Source of the DNA: Dactylorhiza incarnata
Taxonomy: Eukaryota; Streptophyta; Magnoliopsida; Asparagales; Orchidaceae
Length of the DNA stretch: 64,000 bases
Direction of reading: 5' to 3'
NCBI GenBank assembly: GCA_033032865.1
Contig: JAWHQI010000068.1
Coordinates: 4,960,001 to 5,024,000, forward strand
The first letter of the stretch is position 1. Each line of letters starts with the position of its first letter. Both the position numbers and the translations under genes were made by a program. Shown in pieces: positions 53,015-64,000 of this stretch. Below the pieces are notes generated by a model. It saw only the letters and a list, made by a program, of their open reading frames with translations, had not been told where the DNA came from and ran no database searches.

Positions 53015-56000
53015 TTAGTTTGAAATATCTAGGATTCCTAATTCAAGCCTTAGCATTGAAAACCGGGAATCCGGCAATGGTTTTGTGAATATATCGGCTA
53101 GTTGATTATCCGTTCCTATGAAGGAAATTTTAATCTGATTATTTTTAATGTGGTCTCTTATAAAATGATGCCTAACGTCAATATGTTTAGACCTAGAGTG
53201 ATGAACCGGGTTGTAAGTTAAATCAATTGCACTTTTGTTATCGCAACATAGTTCTATAGTTTGTTGTTTAATGTTAAAGTCTTCTAAAGTTTGTTTCATC
53301 CAAAGAGCTTGTGCACAACAACTACCAAGTGCGATGTATTCGGCCTCGGTGGTTGAGAGGGCAACAGAATTCTGTTTCATACTCGACCATGAAATAAGTG
53401 AAGGGCCTAAAAACTGACAAGTGCCACTAGTGCTTTTCCTATCTAGTGAACAACCGGCATAATCAGAATCAGAATAGCCAAAAAGAGTGAAATTATCGCT
53501 ATGCGGATACCACAAACCAAGTTTAGATGTGCTAATTAAATATCTAAAAATTCTTTTTACCGCCTTTAAATGTGATTCTTTGGGATCGGCTTGAAATCTA
53601 GCACATAAACAAACTGAAAACATAATATCTGGTCTAGAAGCGGTTAAGTATAAAAGTGAACCTATCATGCCTCTATATAAAGTTTGATCTATGGATATTC
53701 CACTTTCATCTTTTCCTAATTTTAAAGAGACACTCATAGGAGTACTAGCTTGTTTAAGATTTTCAAATCCAAATCTTTTCAAAACATCATGTATATATTT
53801 TGATTGGTTTATAAAAATTCCATCATGTTTTTGAATAATTTGAAATCCTAAGAAATATTTTAGTTCTCCTACCATGCTCATCTCAAATTCACTTTCCATC
53901 ATTTTAACAAAATAATTACATAACTCTTCATTAGTGGCTCCAATAATAATATCATCAACATAAATTTGTAAAACAATTAAATCATCATCAACTTGCTTAA
54001 TGAAGAGTGTACAATCAACACCACCCATTTTAAAATCATTTTGTAATAAATATAAGGTCAATCTATCATACCATGCTCGTGGTGCTTGTTTTAAACCATA
54101 CAAAGCTTTTAGTAATCTATACACGCGATTAGGAAAATTTTCATTAATAAAGCATGGGGGTTGTTCAACATAAACTTCTTCTTTAATCAACCCATTTAAA
54201 AATGCAGTTTTAATATCCATTTGCAATAATTTAAATCTTTTATGACTAGCAAATGCAACAAAAATTCTAACTGCTTCCAATCGTGCAACGGGTGCAAATG
54301 TTTCATCAAAATCTACCCCTTCAATTTGATTGTATCCTTTCGCCACAAGCCTAGCTTTGTTTCTAGTGATCCTAGAGTCAGTATCTAATTTATTTTTAAA
54401 AACCCATTTGACTCCTACCACAGGATGATCACTAGGTCTATCTACAAGAATCCAAACTTTATTTCTTTCAAATTGGTTAAGTTCTTCATTCATAGCTAGA
54501 AACCAAGATTCATCATTTAAAGCGGTGGCAACATCTTTTGGTTCTATATTTGAGACAAAACATAAATTTGAAAAACTTTCATGTAAACTAGAACGTGTAC
54601 GTACCCCACTTGATAGTTCTCCAATAATAAATTCTTGCGGATGATCTTTTGAGAACCTTAGCTCGGTTGGAGGTACATATCCTTGTTCTTCTTCTTCTTC
54701 TTCACCATCTTTTTCGTCTTCTTTCTCTACATTTTCTTCATCATCATCATCATCATTTTTCCTCAGATTTTGTTCCACATCTTTTTCATTTTTCTCATTA
54801 CCTGCAACTTTAGTATTTTCTACACAAGAAATGTTTTCATCAAATTTTACATGAATAGTTTCTTCAACCACTTTAGTACGTTTATTATAAACTCTATAGA
54901 CCTTGCTAGTTGAAGAATAACCAATGAAAATTCCTTCATCACATTTTCATCAAATTTACCTAAGTTATCTTTTGTATTCAAAATAAAGCATTTACAACCA
55001 AAAACTTTAAAGTAAGATACATTTGGTTTTCTTTGAAAATAAATTTTATAAGGAGTTAATTGTAATGTAGGATGAATCATGACATGATTAATAATATAGC
55101 ATGCAGTACTAACCGCTTCGGCCCAAAAATATTTTGGCAATTTAAATTCACAAAGCATAGTACGTCCTAATTCTTGAAGTGTTCTATTTTTCCTCTCCAC
55201 TACACCATTTTGCTGTGGTGTGCGAGGAGCGGAAAATTCGTGTTTTATCCCAAATTCATTACAATATGAAATAAATTTTTCATTATCAAACTCTCCTCCA
55301 TGATCTGATCTAATGCATTTTACTTTTAAATCAAGTTCATTTTGAATATGTGAAATTAGTTTTACAAATTCATCAAAAGCATTAGATTTTGAATTTAAAA
55401 ATAGTGTCCAACAAAATCTAGAATAATCATCAATAATAACAAATGTATATTTTCTACCTCCTAGACTTTGTGTAGTAATTGGACCAAACAAGTCCATATG
55501 TAATAATTGTAAAGGTCTAGTAGTAGAAATAACATTTTTGCTTTTAAAAGATGATTTTGTAAACTTTCCTTTTTGGCATGGTGAATATAATGAAGAAAGC
55601 TTTCCATTCAAATTTGGTAAACCTTTTATTATTTTATTTTTAGAAAGCTTTACTATGCGTTTAGCACTAGAATGTCCTAGTCTCCTATGCCATAATTCAA
55701 GTTTATCATTCTTTGAAATAAAACATTTAAGTGTAGAATGAGATAAATCATGAAAAGTGATTGTATAGACATTGTTTATTCTTGGTGCAGTAAGTACGAT
55801 TTCGTTTGTTTTAGAATCAATAATTTTGCAAAGGTTTGAGCTAGAGTCAAATAAAACATTTAGATTTTTATCACATAGCTGACTAATAGAAATTAAATTA
55901 TGTTTCAAACCTTTAACATATAAAACATTTGAAATTTTAAATTCTTCGTTACCTACTACTCCAATGCCTTTGACTTTACCCTTGCCATTATCTCCAAATG

Positions 56001-56091
56001 TCACTGTTCCACCTTTCTTCATCTCCAGGCTAAGGAACTTTGATTTATCGCCCGTCATGTGTTTTGAACATCCAGAGTCCAAATACCACAC
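53015..56091 (-). pseudogene. Copia-3 pol: protease, integrase, reverse transcriptase, RNase H
   Basis: From 56091 leftward, the protease (MWYLDSGCSKHMTG) is followed by the GAG-pre-integrase motif LWHRRLGHSSAKRI and the integrase with [19 protein letters not shown] and PQQNGVVERKNRT (complete catalytic triad). A one-base deletion at about 54942 (after KFDEN) shifts the frame. Reading continues from 54871: [13 protein letters not shown], an acidic linker, RT with [19 protein letters not shown] and catalytic YVDDIIIG, and RNase H with [15 protein letters not shown]...[17 protein letters not shown], ending [28 protein letters not shown]. All catalytic residues are present. This is the best-preserved pol in the window; a single indel keeps it from being open from PR to the end. 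Confidence 0.95.
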
Positions 56092-56122
56092 GTCTTTCTT
56101 TATTCCTAGCCTGCACGCACAC

Positions 56123-58093
56123 CTAAAAAGATGATGAGAGTAAAGATCTGGTTACCCAAGTGGTCCCTCCCATGGTATAGGTGGACGCCTTAGGTACCCA
56201 GATTTGTTTAACACTAACTTTTCCTTTCTTCCAGCATGAGTCCGAGATGTGACCAAATCGATGACATTTGGCACATGCAATGAATAGTGAGGAACCATTC
56301 TTTAATGGTTTCTCTGGACTCTTGCTGGAGGAAACATCTTTATGTGCGGACTTAGAAAAAATTTTATTTTGAGAAAGAGGTTTTCTGAACCTGGAGCTGT
56401 CGCTGGTTCCGACATCAGCTGTCGGAAATTTCCGACAGCTTCCAGAGCCTCCAGAAACGTATCCTAGTCCAAATTTTGCTGACCCATGGCATTGGTTGCC
56501 TAAAATCATATCCATAGATTTTTTTCCCAACACCAACTTTTCCAATTGCCATGTTCAATTCATTTACTTTGGACTTTAAGATTGAATTTTCTTTTACTAT
56601 CATGCCACATCGGTTTGCAAACTTTTTCTTGTAATTCTCTAATTGAGAATGAGAAGTTTTGACAACTTTTCTAAGTCCTTTTTCTCTTTTAGAAGTTGAT
56701 CAATTTTTTGATCGGACTTAGAAATAGTGTTTTCAAGTTCTTTTATCCTTGTCAAAGAGTGATCACACTCTTGACAAATTACCTTCTCCTTCCCAATAGA
56801 TTTCAACTCATTAGATAACTTTTTATTTACTTTCAAAAGATCTTTATTTTCACATTTTAAAAAATCGATTTCCTTTAGGCTTTTATCCAAAAATTTGCAA
56901 GTATTCATAAATTCAGAATATAAATCATCATAAGATGGAGAAGTTACCTCAGTGTCGCTTTGGACACTGCTATCGTCGTCAGATGTAATGTTGCCTTTTG
57001 CCATCAAGCATACATTAGCCTCCTCTTCCTCCTGTGTTGAGGAATCACTTTCTTCACCAGACGAAGAATCATCCCATGTCTCTGCCTTTAACACTTTCTT
57101 CTTGTAACTTTTATCGTGCCTCTTTGCTTTTTGCTCTTTCAGATACTTTGGGCACTTGCTTCTGATATGACCAATCTTCTTGCAATGGTAGCACTCCGGT
57201 AGCGGACGCTCCTCTTCATTCTCCATTTTTTCTTTGCCTTTTTGGTAGACAAAATCGTTCTTTTTGAACAATCTTTTAAATGAATTTCTCCTCTCCGGAT
57301 TTCTCATAAACTTCTTAAAATTCCTCACAAACAGTCCTTCCTCATCTTCCTCACTTTCTTCAGTCTCACTTTCAATTTCCTTTTTAGATTTCAACGCTAA
57401 GCTCTTCTTTTTGAGCTCCAAATTGTACTCTTGGCTTTGAATCTTCAACTCCACTTCATGGGTTTTTAGATTCCCAATGAGGCTCTCCAATTGTAAGGTC
57501 TTAAGATCATGTGACTCAGAAATTGCAGTCACTTTAGGATTGAACTTCGGGGGAAGTGATCTTAAGATTTTCCTTACTAAATCTCCATTGGAGAAAACCT
57601 TACCCAGCACCTTTGAATCGTTCACGATTTTAGTGAATCGTGTGTACATTGTATCAATTTCTTCATCCACCTCCATTTTGAATCTTTCGAACTCTGACTC
57701 CAGTTGAAATAGCTTTGAATCCTTTACCTGCGAAGTACCTTCATGAGTAATTTCTAAAAGATTCCAAATTTCAAATGCAGTATTACAAGCACAAACTCTA
57801 TTAAATTCAGTGCAATCTAGTGCGCAAAATAAAACATTCATGGCTTCTGCATTGTTCTTACATTTTAATTTATCATTGTCATCCCACTTGTCTTTGGGTT
57901 TGTCCATAGTTACATCTCCTACAACAAATGTTGGGGAAGTATAACTCGTCTCGACCATATTCCAAACTTCTATGTCGAGAGCTATTAGAAAACACCGCAT
58001 TCGGGTTTTCCAATAGTTATAGTCTGTTCCCGTAAAAGGTGGTGGCCTACTAATTCCTTGTCCCTCAACGAACGCGTGATCGTTGTGTGCCAT
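56123..58093 (-). pseudogene. Copia-3 gag with two zinc knuckles, two frame breaks
   Basis: The likely start is the ATG at 58093 (MAHNDHAFVEGQ); the upstream part of the frame runs into the primer site. The N-terminal PPPFTGTDYNYWKTRM...LDIEVWNMVE and UBN2 regions are intact to about residue 230. A Glu-rich hinge, the knuckle CYHCKKIGHIRSKC and a long acidic coiled coil follow. The frame breaks near 56640 and 56545. The last segment carries the palindrome-rich stretch (56395-56440), a second knuckle CAKCHRFGHISDSC and KQIWVPKAS, which leads to the protease. Two knuckles with a coiled coil between is the Sirevirus gag layout, also seen in Copia-NA. Confidence 0.9.
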
Positions 58094-58128
58094 TACTCCC
58101 GGTGGTAAGACCGTTTTGGAGTAACCTG

Positions 58129-58140
58129 GCTCTGATACCA
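58129..58140 (-). promoter_or_regulatory. Primer binding site of Copia-3
   Basis: A perfect TGGTATCAGAGC on the minus strand, two bases inside the 5' LTR. Confidence 0.95.
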
Positions 58141-58142
58141 CG

Positions 58143-59195
58143 TGTTGGATCTTGTGGCGCCCTTAGAGGGGGGGGGGGGGTGAATAAGGGCCTTTTTAAA
58201 TTATGAATTTTTATTTGAAAATTTTTAAAACAAATTTTGCTTTTCTAAAAATCACTTATAAAAAATTTTCAAACCATGAAATTTTTAAATTAATTCAAAC
58301 ACAAATTTTTAAGTTAAAAATTAAACAAGAAAATTTGCAATTAAAAGAAAGTCATAATTTCATTAATTAAGAAATTCACATACAATCAAGGCACAAATAT
58401 GATAATAAACTTTTAACAATTTTGAGTTTACCAATCCTTCTCCCAAGGATCGGAAAGCTATCACTTGTCTCTCTCTAGACCAAGCTCAAGCCTATCCTCT
58501 AGATCTTCCCAAGATCTAGACGTAGCACACAAGGCCATGATTTCCTACCAAGCCCGCAAGGACTTGGACGCTCCGCACAAGGAAGCGATTTTCCCCTAAG
58601 CCACGCAAGGACTTAGACGTCACGCACAAGGAGACGATTTCCCTACCAATACAAAGTGAAATGTATATAAATGAAAATACAAAATGAAATGAAATACTCC
58701 CTAGAAATTCAGATCTCTGAAAGGAAGGTTGAAGCCTCGAGATGATCGTTGATGTAGAAGCGCGTCCGATCTCGTCTTCAATCTCAAACCTTCTAAGCAC
58801 AAATGGGAGTTGATGAGGTTCTGGAGCTCTCTAGTTCGTATGCACTCAGGAAAGGACTTAGAATCTTCAAAGCTTGGAATGCACGAACAAAACGAACCAA
58901 TTTATAGTTTTCCACTGTCTCCTGGGCGACATCGCTGTCGGATTCCGACAGTGCCAAACTACCGCTCGTCGTGCTGTCGTGCGGGCTGTTGCTGTAACTT
59001 CTATCCTGTCGCCTGGGCGACAGTAGATGTTGGAAATTCCGACATCGAAATTCTCCATACAGTTAAATTGAGCTCCAATTAGAATTGTGAACATCTCATA
59101 CCTGTTACCTGCACACAATCAATAAAAATAGAATCAAATACAAATGGGACTTTGTTATTATCAAACCAGAAGAGTGCGAAACGCATGCTCCAACA
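58143..59195 (-). repeat. 5' LTR of Copia-3
   Basis: The 1053-bp LTR is bounded by TGTTGGATC and CTCCAACA. The G run is 13 (58168-58180) against 26 in the 3' LTR. Palindromes at 58917-59045 match those of the other LTR. Confidence 0.96.
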
Positions 59196-61908
59196 TTGGT
59201 TTCGCCAAAGGACTTTGACCATAGGAATTGTCTTCTTCCGCAACACTCGGTTCTGAGTCTCTAGAACACGAACATGCTCTTCAACATAAGACATATTAGG
59301 TTGCAATTGGGGCACCGAGTCAAGGACATGACGATCACTACGCACGCACTTTCTCAACTGGCTCATATGAAACACATCATGAACACCTGGGAAAGAAGCG
59401 GGCAAATCCAACCTATAAGCTGACACTTCGATGCGCTCTATAACCTAGAAAGGTCCCACATACCGGGGATCCAACTTGCGGTTCCTTCCAAATCTCTTAA
59501 CACCTGGCATCAGAGAAACCTTCAGAAAAACCATGTCCCCAACTGCGAACTTCAGATCAACCCTTCTCCGATTAGCATATTTCTCATATCGCTCCTGAAC
59601 AACGCGAAGCTTCTCACGGATATGCGTCATGGCAACATTCATTTCTTCCAAAGCTTATGGAATTAACAACGGTCTCTCACCAACCTCGGCCCAAAACAAG
59701 GGAGTTCGACAACGCCTCCGGTATAAAGCCCCAAAGGGGGCCATCTGCAAACTCTCCTTATAATTGTTATTATAAGCAAACTCCATCAGTCCAAGACGCT
59801 TATCCCAAGCTCCATCATGATCCAAAATATAACATCTGATCATATCTTCCAAAATCTGATTCACTCTTTCCGTCTGACCATTGGTCTGAGGGTGGTAAGC
59901 GGTAGAGTATCTAAGGTCAATGCCCAAGGCTCCCTGCAAGCTCCGCCAAAAATGAGACATATACCTGGAATCTCGATCTGACACTATACTTACGGGCACG
60001 CCATGCAATCTGATGACCTCATCCAGATAAATCTCTGCTATTTTCTCCATGGAATAACCAATCTTAAAAGGCTCAAAGTGGGCACACTTTGTCAATCTGT
60101 CAACTATGACCCACACATAATCATGTCCTCCGAGAGATCTCGACAAACCGGTAAAGAAATCCATCGAAATACTCTCCCACTTCCAACTTGGAATATCCAA
60201 AGGATTCAATTTACCTTCAGGACTCTTATGATCTGCCTTAACACGCTGACAAGTAAAACATTCAGAAACATACTTAGCTATATCATTCTTCATACCTGAC
60301 CACCAAACAATCTGTTTCAGATCTTTATATATCTTTGTGGTACCAGAATGATAGGAAACACTAGAATCACGCGCCTCACTACAGATCTTTGTTCGAATAT
60401 CCTCAAACGCGGGAATACAATACCTACCCTGATACTTCAAGGTATTCTTATCATCAATTGAAAATTTTGGTAATTCACTTTTTTTAGTTCTATTCTAGAG
60501 ATACTACAAATCAGGGTCTTCCTTCTGATGCAGTCTTGTAAGGGTAATCCAGGAAGGCTCTTCAGCTTCTAAACTTGAAGGCGCGGTACTACTACCGACT
60601 GAGATATCCATCAGCATAAACTCCTCCACTAAGGACTACACAGAAATGTTGAAGACGTGCGCGGTCTTTCTGCTCAGGGCATCGACCACCACATTAGCCT
60701 TACCCGGATGATACAGGATGTCAACTTCATAATCCGCAACATACTCCAACCATCTGCGCTGGCGTAAATTCAATTCCTTCTGGGTAAATACATACTTCAA
60801 ACTCTTATGGTCTGTGAAAATCTTGCATGACACTCCATATAACAGATGTCTCCAAAGCTTTAAAGCATAAATCACTGCCGCAAATTCTAAGTCATGCGTA
60901 GGGTAATTCCTTCATGAATTTTCAGTTGTCTTGATCCATACGCGATCACCTTTCCTTCTTGCATCAGAACACAACTAAGACCAACATGAGGTGCGTCTAC
61001 ATAAACGACATACTCTACTCCTTCGGTCCATAAAGCCAAAACAGGAGTGGTGCACAACTTCCTTTTCAATTCCAGAAAGGCTTCCTCGCACTTATCGCTC
61101 CAAACAAACGCTGCATTCTTCTGGGTAAGCTTAGTCAGAGGTGCCGACAGCACCGAAAATCCTTGCACAAATCTTCTATAATAACCTGCCAACCCTAAGA
61201 AACTCCTTATCTCCTTAGGCGTTGTAGGCGTCTTCCAATCCAAAACAACAGAAAATCTTTGCTGGGTCTATAGAAATTCCATCCTTTCCCACTACATGAC
61301 CAAGGAAAGACACTTGCGAAAGCCAAAATTCGCACTTACTCAATTTCGCATACAACTTGTGCTCTCTTAGAGTAGACAATACTAAGCGCAAATGCGTAAC
61401 ATGCTCCTCAGCACTTCTTGAATACACCAACTCATCATCAATGAAAACCACTACAAAATGATCTAGGAAATCTTTGAACGCACAGTTCATCATATCCATA
61501 AACGCAGATAGTGCATTTGTCAAACTAAATGACATCACCAGAAACTCAAAATGACCATAACGGGAACGAAAAGCAGTCTGAGGGATGTCCGACTCACGGA
61601 TCCTCAACTGATGGTAACCTGAACGAAGATCAATCTTTGAAAACACCGAACTACCACGCAACTGATCAGATAAATCATCGATTCGCGGCAACGGATATCT
61701 GTTCTTAATGATTACCTTATTCAATTCCCTATAGTCTATGCACAACCTCATTGAACCATCTTTCTTTTTCATAAACAACACAAAAGCACCTCAGGGCGAA
61801 GAACTTGGCCTAATGAATCCACACTGCAACAAATCATCTAACTGGGTACGCAACTCTTCCAGCTCACGCGGGGCTATACGGTACGATGTCTTAGCAATAG
61901 GACGAGTG
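59196..61908 (-). pseudogene. Gypsy-2 pol: RT, RNase H, integrase with several stops
   Basis: At 61908 the reading opens with [41 protein letters not shown] replaces the expected Trp codon at about 61787, then [22 protein letters not shown] continues the RT. The catalytic motif reads FIDDE where FIDDI is usual, and the PFGL(T)NAP block has decayed to SFSLTNAL. RNase H lies at 61243-60636 ([35 protein letters not shown]) with a frame break between. The integrase at 60440-59655 has an HHCC-type zinc region (CFTCQRVK) and a D-D-E core (MDFFTGL, SDRDSRY, TNGQTERVNQ). TAA near 59652 and TAG near 59442 break the C-terminal part, which ends VKVLWRNQ at the Copia-3 insertion. RT before integrase is diagnostic of Ty3/Gypsy. 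Confidence 0.92.
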
Positions 61909-63596
61909 ATGATTTACTTCGAATTGCTTCTTTTTCTTTTTTTGGTTAACCTTTATATGACGAGATTAGAATTAGGCAGGTGTTTTCAAAGAGTTTCGCA
62001 AGTACTCCTACTTTGAGAAATTAACCGTCATCCTATCGAAAGGTAGAAGTAACAGTCTTTTTCTGCTTTCGAAGTATTGACGTTTACACCTTGACTACAA
62101 TGCCGAATTCAATTGATTTTTAAAATAGCAAAGGAGAGTTTTGCACTAAATTGGTTTGAAAAGCTTTTGTTTAATTTTTTAATCAAAATTAATCATATAA
62201 TAAAGGCAAGTATACCTTATCATGAGTAATACAAGATATTTTGTTTTACAAAATATCGAGGTCGTATATTTCCGCGGATCGTGTTGATTATACTACTTTG
62301 AGGAACGAACTATTATTTTATTGGAATAATATTTTTGGTTAAGTTAACTAGAGTTCTAAATGATAAAATGCGTATAACAAGAGTTAAGAAAACAATAATA
62401 AGCGAATAACTAGAGTTCTAAACGATGATAATAAATAACACCCGATGTCGAATTGCCTTGAGACGAAAATAGTTTTTTTTAGAAGTAAAAGAGATGACTT
62501 TTTAAAACATTAAAACGGCTTGGCCGTGGAGGTTCCATAATTATGAACGCTCCTCTCTCGAGGGTACGCCCACCTGAGATTATGAATATTCGTCCGAACT
62601 CTCGTTCTTTAATCGAATCTCCTTAATAATCACTTTATGTTGTGAACCCCGCTATTGGGTTTTTACTTCCAATTTGGGAGACTTACCTCATCCTCTCTCG
62701 AGGGTAGAGCGCGCTTCTCTTTACCCGTGAGCGATCAGTCCGTACACACGAGCCTCTCGGCTAACTAGTGTACGGAGACGGAAATGAAAACCACACATCG
62801 ATTATGTGGCTCCACTCAACGTTATTCTCAAGTAAACCTTAAGCGTTAATTATTTTAGAAAGAGATGTTTTATTTTTCGAAAAACTATTTTTGTGTCCCA
62901 ATGCACTTCGACATCGTGCGCTAAACGAAATTAGCCACTCATCGGAATGGAGACGACATAATTAAGAAAATACATGTTTAATTATTTAAGCGGATATAAG
63001 CGTGAAGAAAGAAATAAAAGACTTATATAAAAGTAGTAATAGTATCCGTCCCAACCATCTTAATCAAGCGCTAAAGAAACTTAGCCTCTCATCCGGGACG
63101 GGGGTGCTATATAGCAGTTATATAAATACTGAAAATTAAAACTAAGTTAAAAAGAAAAACACTATCTCATAAACTCACGCACTCTACTTGTAATAAAAAG
63201 ACTGAATCGAAAGAAAGCGCGCGTTTAAACGAAATCGATAAATAAAGCCTTAAAGAAAGCGATAAACTATTTTTATGAAAGCAATAAACCTAAATTATGA
63301 AAGCAATAAACTAAGTTATGAAAGCAATAAAACTCTTCTCATACACACACACACACACACTAACATAAATAAAATAGGGAAGATGATCCAAATGAGAAAA
63401 CAACATTTTATTTCTAAAATAAACATTACAACTAGACTAAAAAGGCGAAAATTACAAATGAACATAAACTTAATTGCATAAAGAAAAACTCACATCACTC
63501 AAAAGAACTCAGAAAAACATTACAAACACTCAAAATTTGGATGAGATTTCCTTCTGCCGAGCCCCTCTATTTATAGGAAAGTTTTCATTTTTACAT

Positions 63597-63835
63597 GCCC
63601 TAGGTCACGGGCGTGACTTGGATGTCACGGCCGTGACTTAGGGCGTGACACTTGCTCGGCTGTATTCGCCGACTTCTCAAAGGTTCCGCCGTCAAATAAG
63701 GATGCACACGGGCGTGACTTGGTGTGTCACGAGCGTGACTATGGGCGGCAGACGTCGGCAGCATGGGCAAGACTTTGGGTCGTGACGCACTGGCGGCTCA
63801 CGGGCGTGACTGTGCTGGATCACGGGCATGACTTG
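63597..63835. repeat. TCACGGGCGTGAC palindromes in the second Tat-like LTR
   Basis: Seven or so copies of TCACGG(G/C)CGTGAC or near variants (63605, 63625, 63707, 63725, 63797, 63818) with changing flanks. They are more worn than the set at 12484-12930. Confidence 0.8.
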
Positions 63836-63844
63836 GTGAAAATC

Positions 63845-63950
63845 CGTCGAGACGCTGGGACGGTGCACTTATTCGTTGAGTCGCTGGGACATCGCACTTA
63901 TCCGTCGAGACGCTGGGACGGTGCACTTATCCGTCGAGACGCTGGGACGG
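63845..63950. repeat. 29-bp tandem repeat, four units
   Basis: Units of about 29 bp with CCGTCGAGACGCTGGGACGG followed by TGCACTTAT; the second unit is diverged. They are followed by short GGTCTCAG(C/T)(T/G)GTTCTGG repeats to the window end. The core GTCGAGAC is nearly palindromic. Confidence 0.85.
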
Positions 63951-64000
63951 TCTCAGCTGTTCTGGGTCTCAGTAGTTCTGGGCTGGTCTCAGCGGTTCTG

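Larger units (their letters stand above)
50345..59195 (-). mobile_element. Copia-3: full-length Copia element nested in Gypsy-2
   Basis: The target duplication TTGGT lies at 50340-50344 and 59196-59200. The LTRs are 50345-51436 and 58143-59195 and the element is 8851 bp. Minus-strand order: LTR, primer site, gag, PR-IN-RT-RNase H, 1.5 kb of non-coding DNA, polypurine tract, LTR. Pol has essentially one frameshift and gag two, so it is a young but broken copy. Confidence 0.96.
47313..61909 (-). mobile_element. Gypsy-2: 3' half of a Ty3/Gypsy element, hosting Copia-3
   Basis: In minus orientation: RT, RNase H and integrase (61908-59196), then the inserted Copia-3 (50345-59195), the pol end (50344-50271), polypurine tract and 3' LTR (47313-50157). 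The 5' part is cut off by a Tat-like LTR at about 61909. Same family as Gypsy-1. It inserted into the poly-G of a Copia LTR. Confidence 0.88.
61910..64000 (-). repeat. Tat-like LTR (reverse orientation), continues past the window
   Basis: It starts TGATTTAC (61910) or TGATGATTT (61907), directly at the break in Gypsy-2 RT. 62520-62830 matches, in reverse complement, the CTCGAGAGAGG block of the Tat-like LTR at 13390-13560. 63597-63835 carries the same GGTCACGGGCGTGAC-type palindromes. A (CA)n run lies at about 63342-63360 and a 29-bp tandem repeat at 63845-63950. No gene is present; the small frames are incidental. Confidence 0.7.

Noticed and set aside
13851..61909. Gypsy-1 and Gypsy-2 as two halves of one split element
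   Set aside because: Both are on the minus strand, but the 5' half lies left and the 3' half right, the reverse of a single split element. They are two copies of one family.

Overview
The window is nuclear DNA of a flowering plant. Nearly all of it is nested LTR retrotransposons, with one clear host gene: an intron-free trihelix transcription factor of the ASIL/SIP1 type at 42182-43021. The Copia elements look like Sireviruses. They use an initiator-Met primer site (TGGTATCAGAGC/G), have the order gag, PR, IN, RT, RNase H, carry extra reading frames after pol, have many AGGGGGAG polypurine copies, and hold a G/C-run near one LTR end. All identifications come from reading the sequence; no database was searched.

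Layout. 1-964: broken retroelement-associated ORF (+). 1374-4111: 5' part of a Copia element (-). About 4138-5875: 3' LTR end of a Tat/Athila-like element (-). 5876-9176: 3' end of a Sirevirus (+). 9177-9855: another Sirevirus 3' ORF remnant. 9856-13850: pol-less Tat/Athila-like 3' end (+). 13851-18717: 5' half of a Gypsy element (-) with PR, gag and 5' LTR. 18718-19396 plus 29409-29840: one older LTR split by a full-length Sirevirus, Copia-1 (19397-29403, -, target duplication CTCTT). 31429-38837: a complete but pol-less Sirevirus, Copia-NA (+, target duplication TACTG). 38838-47266: lower-copy DNA with a hAT element (8-bp target duplication TATGTGAG), a duplicated plastid-type tRNA-Phe relic, the trihelix gene and a fold-back MITE. 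47267-64000: a four-level nest. A Copia LTR stub is hit by Gypsy-2 (47313 to about 61909, -). Gypsy-2 in turn contains the full-length Copia-3 (50345-59195, -, target duplication TTGGT) and is cut by a Tat-like LTR (about 61910 to the window end). The Gypsy-2 pol reading frame continues across the excised Copia-3, which proves the nesting.

The most interesting signal is a recurring dyad-symmetric module inside these retroelements. In the Copia-1/Copia-NA family it is GCGTCGA-N7-TCGACGC with a nearly fixed 7-bp centre. It occurs in the LTRs (22-bp register where adjacent), as a seven-unit 33-bp tandem array inside gag that encodes 11-residue repeats, and in the non-coding DNA around the 3' ORF. 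The unrelated Copia-3 puts a different palindrome set (TGTCG...CGACA) in the same three places. The Tat-like LTR carries palindromes whose arms covary, and its internal region has three hairpins with covarying stems. A Copia LTR and a Gypsy LTR share the motif TTCGTCGAACGC(A/G)GC. I read these as clustered sites for sequence-specific factors, possibly element-encoded; that is inference. The 3' ORF of Copia-NA also seems to contain a small GT-AG intron.
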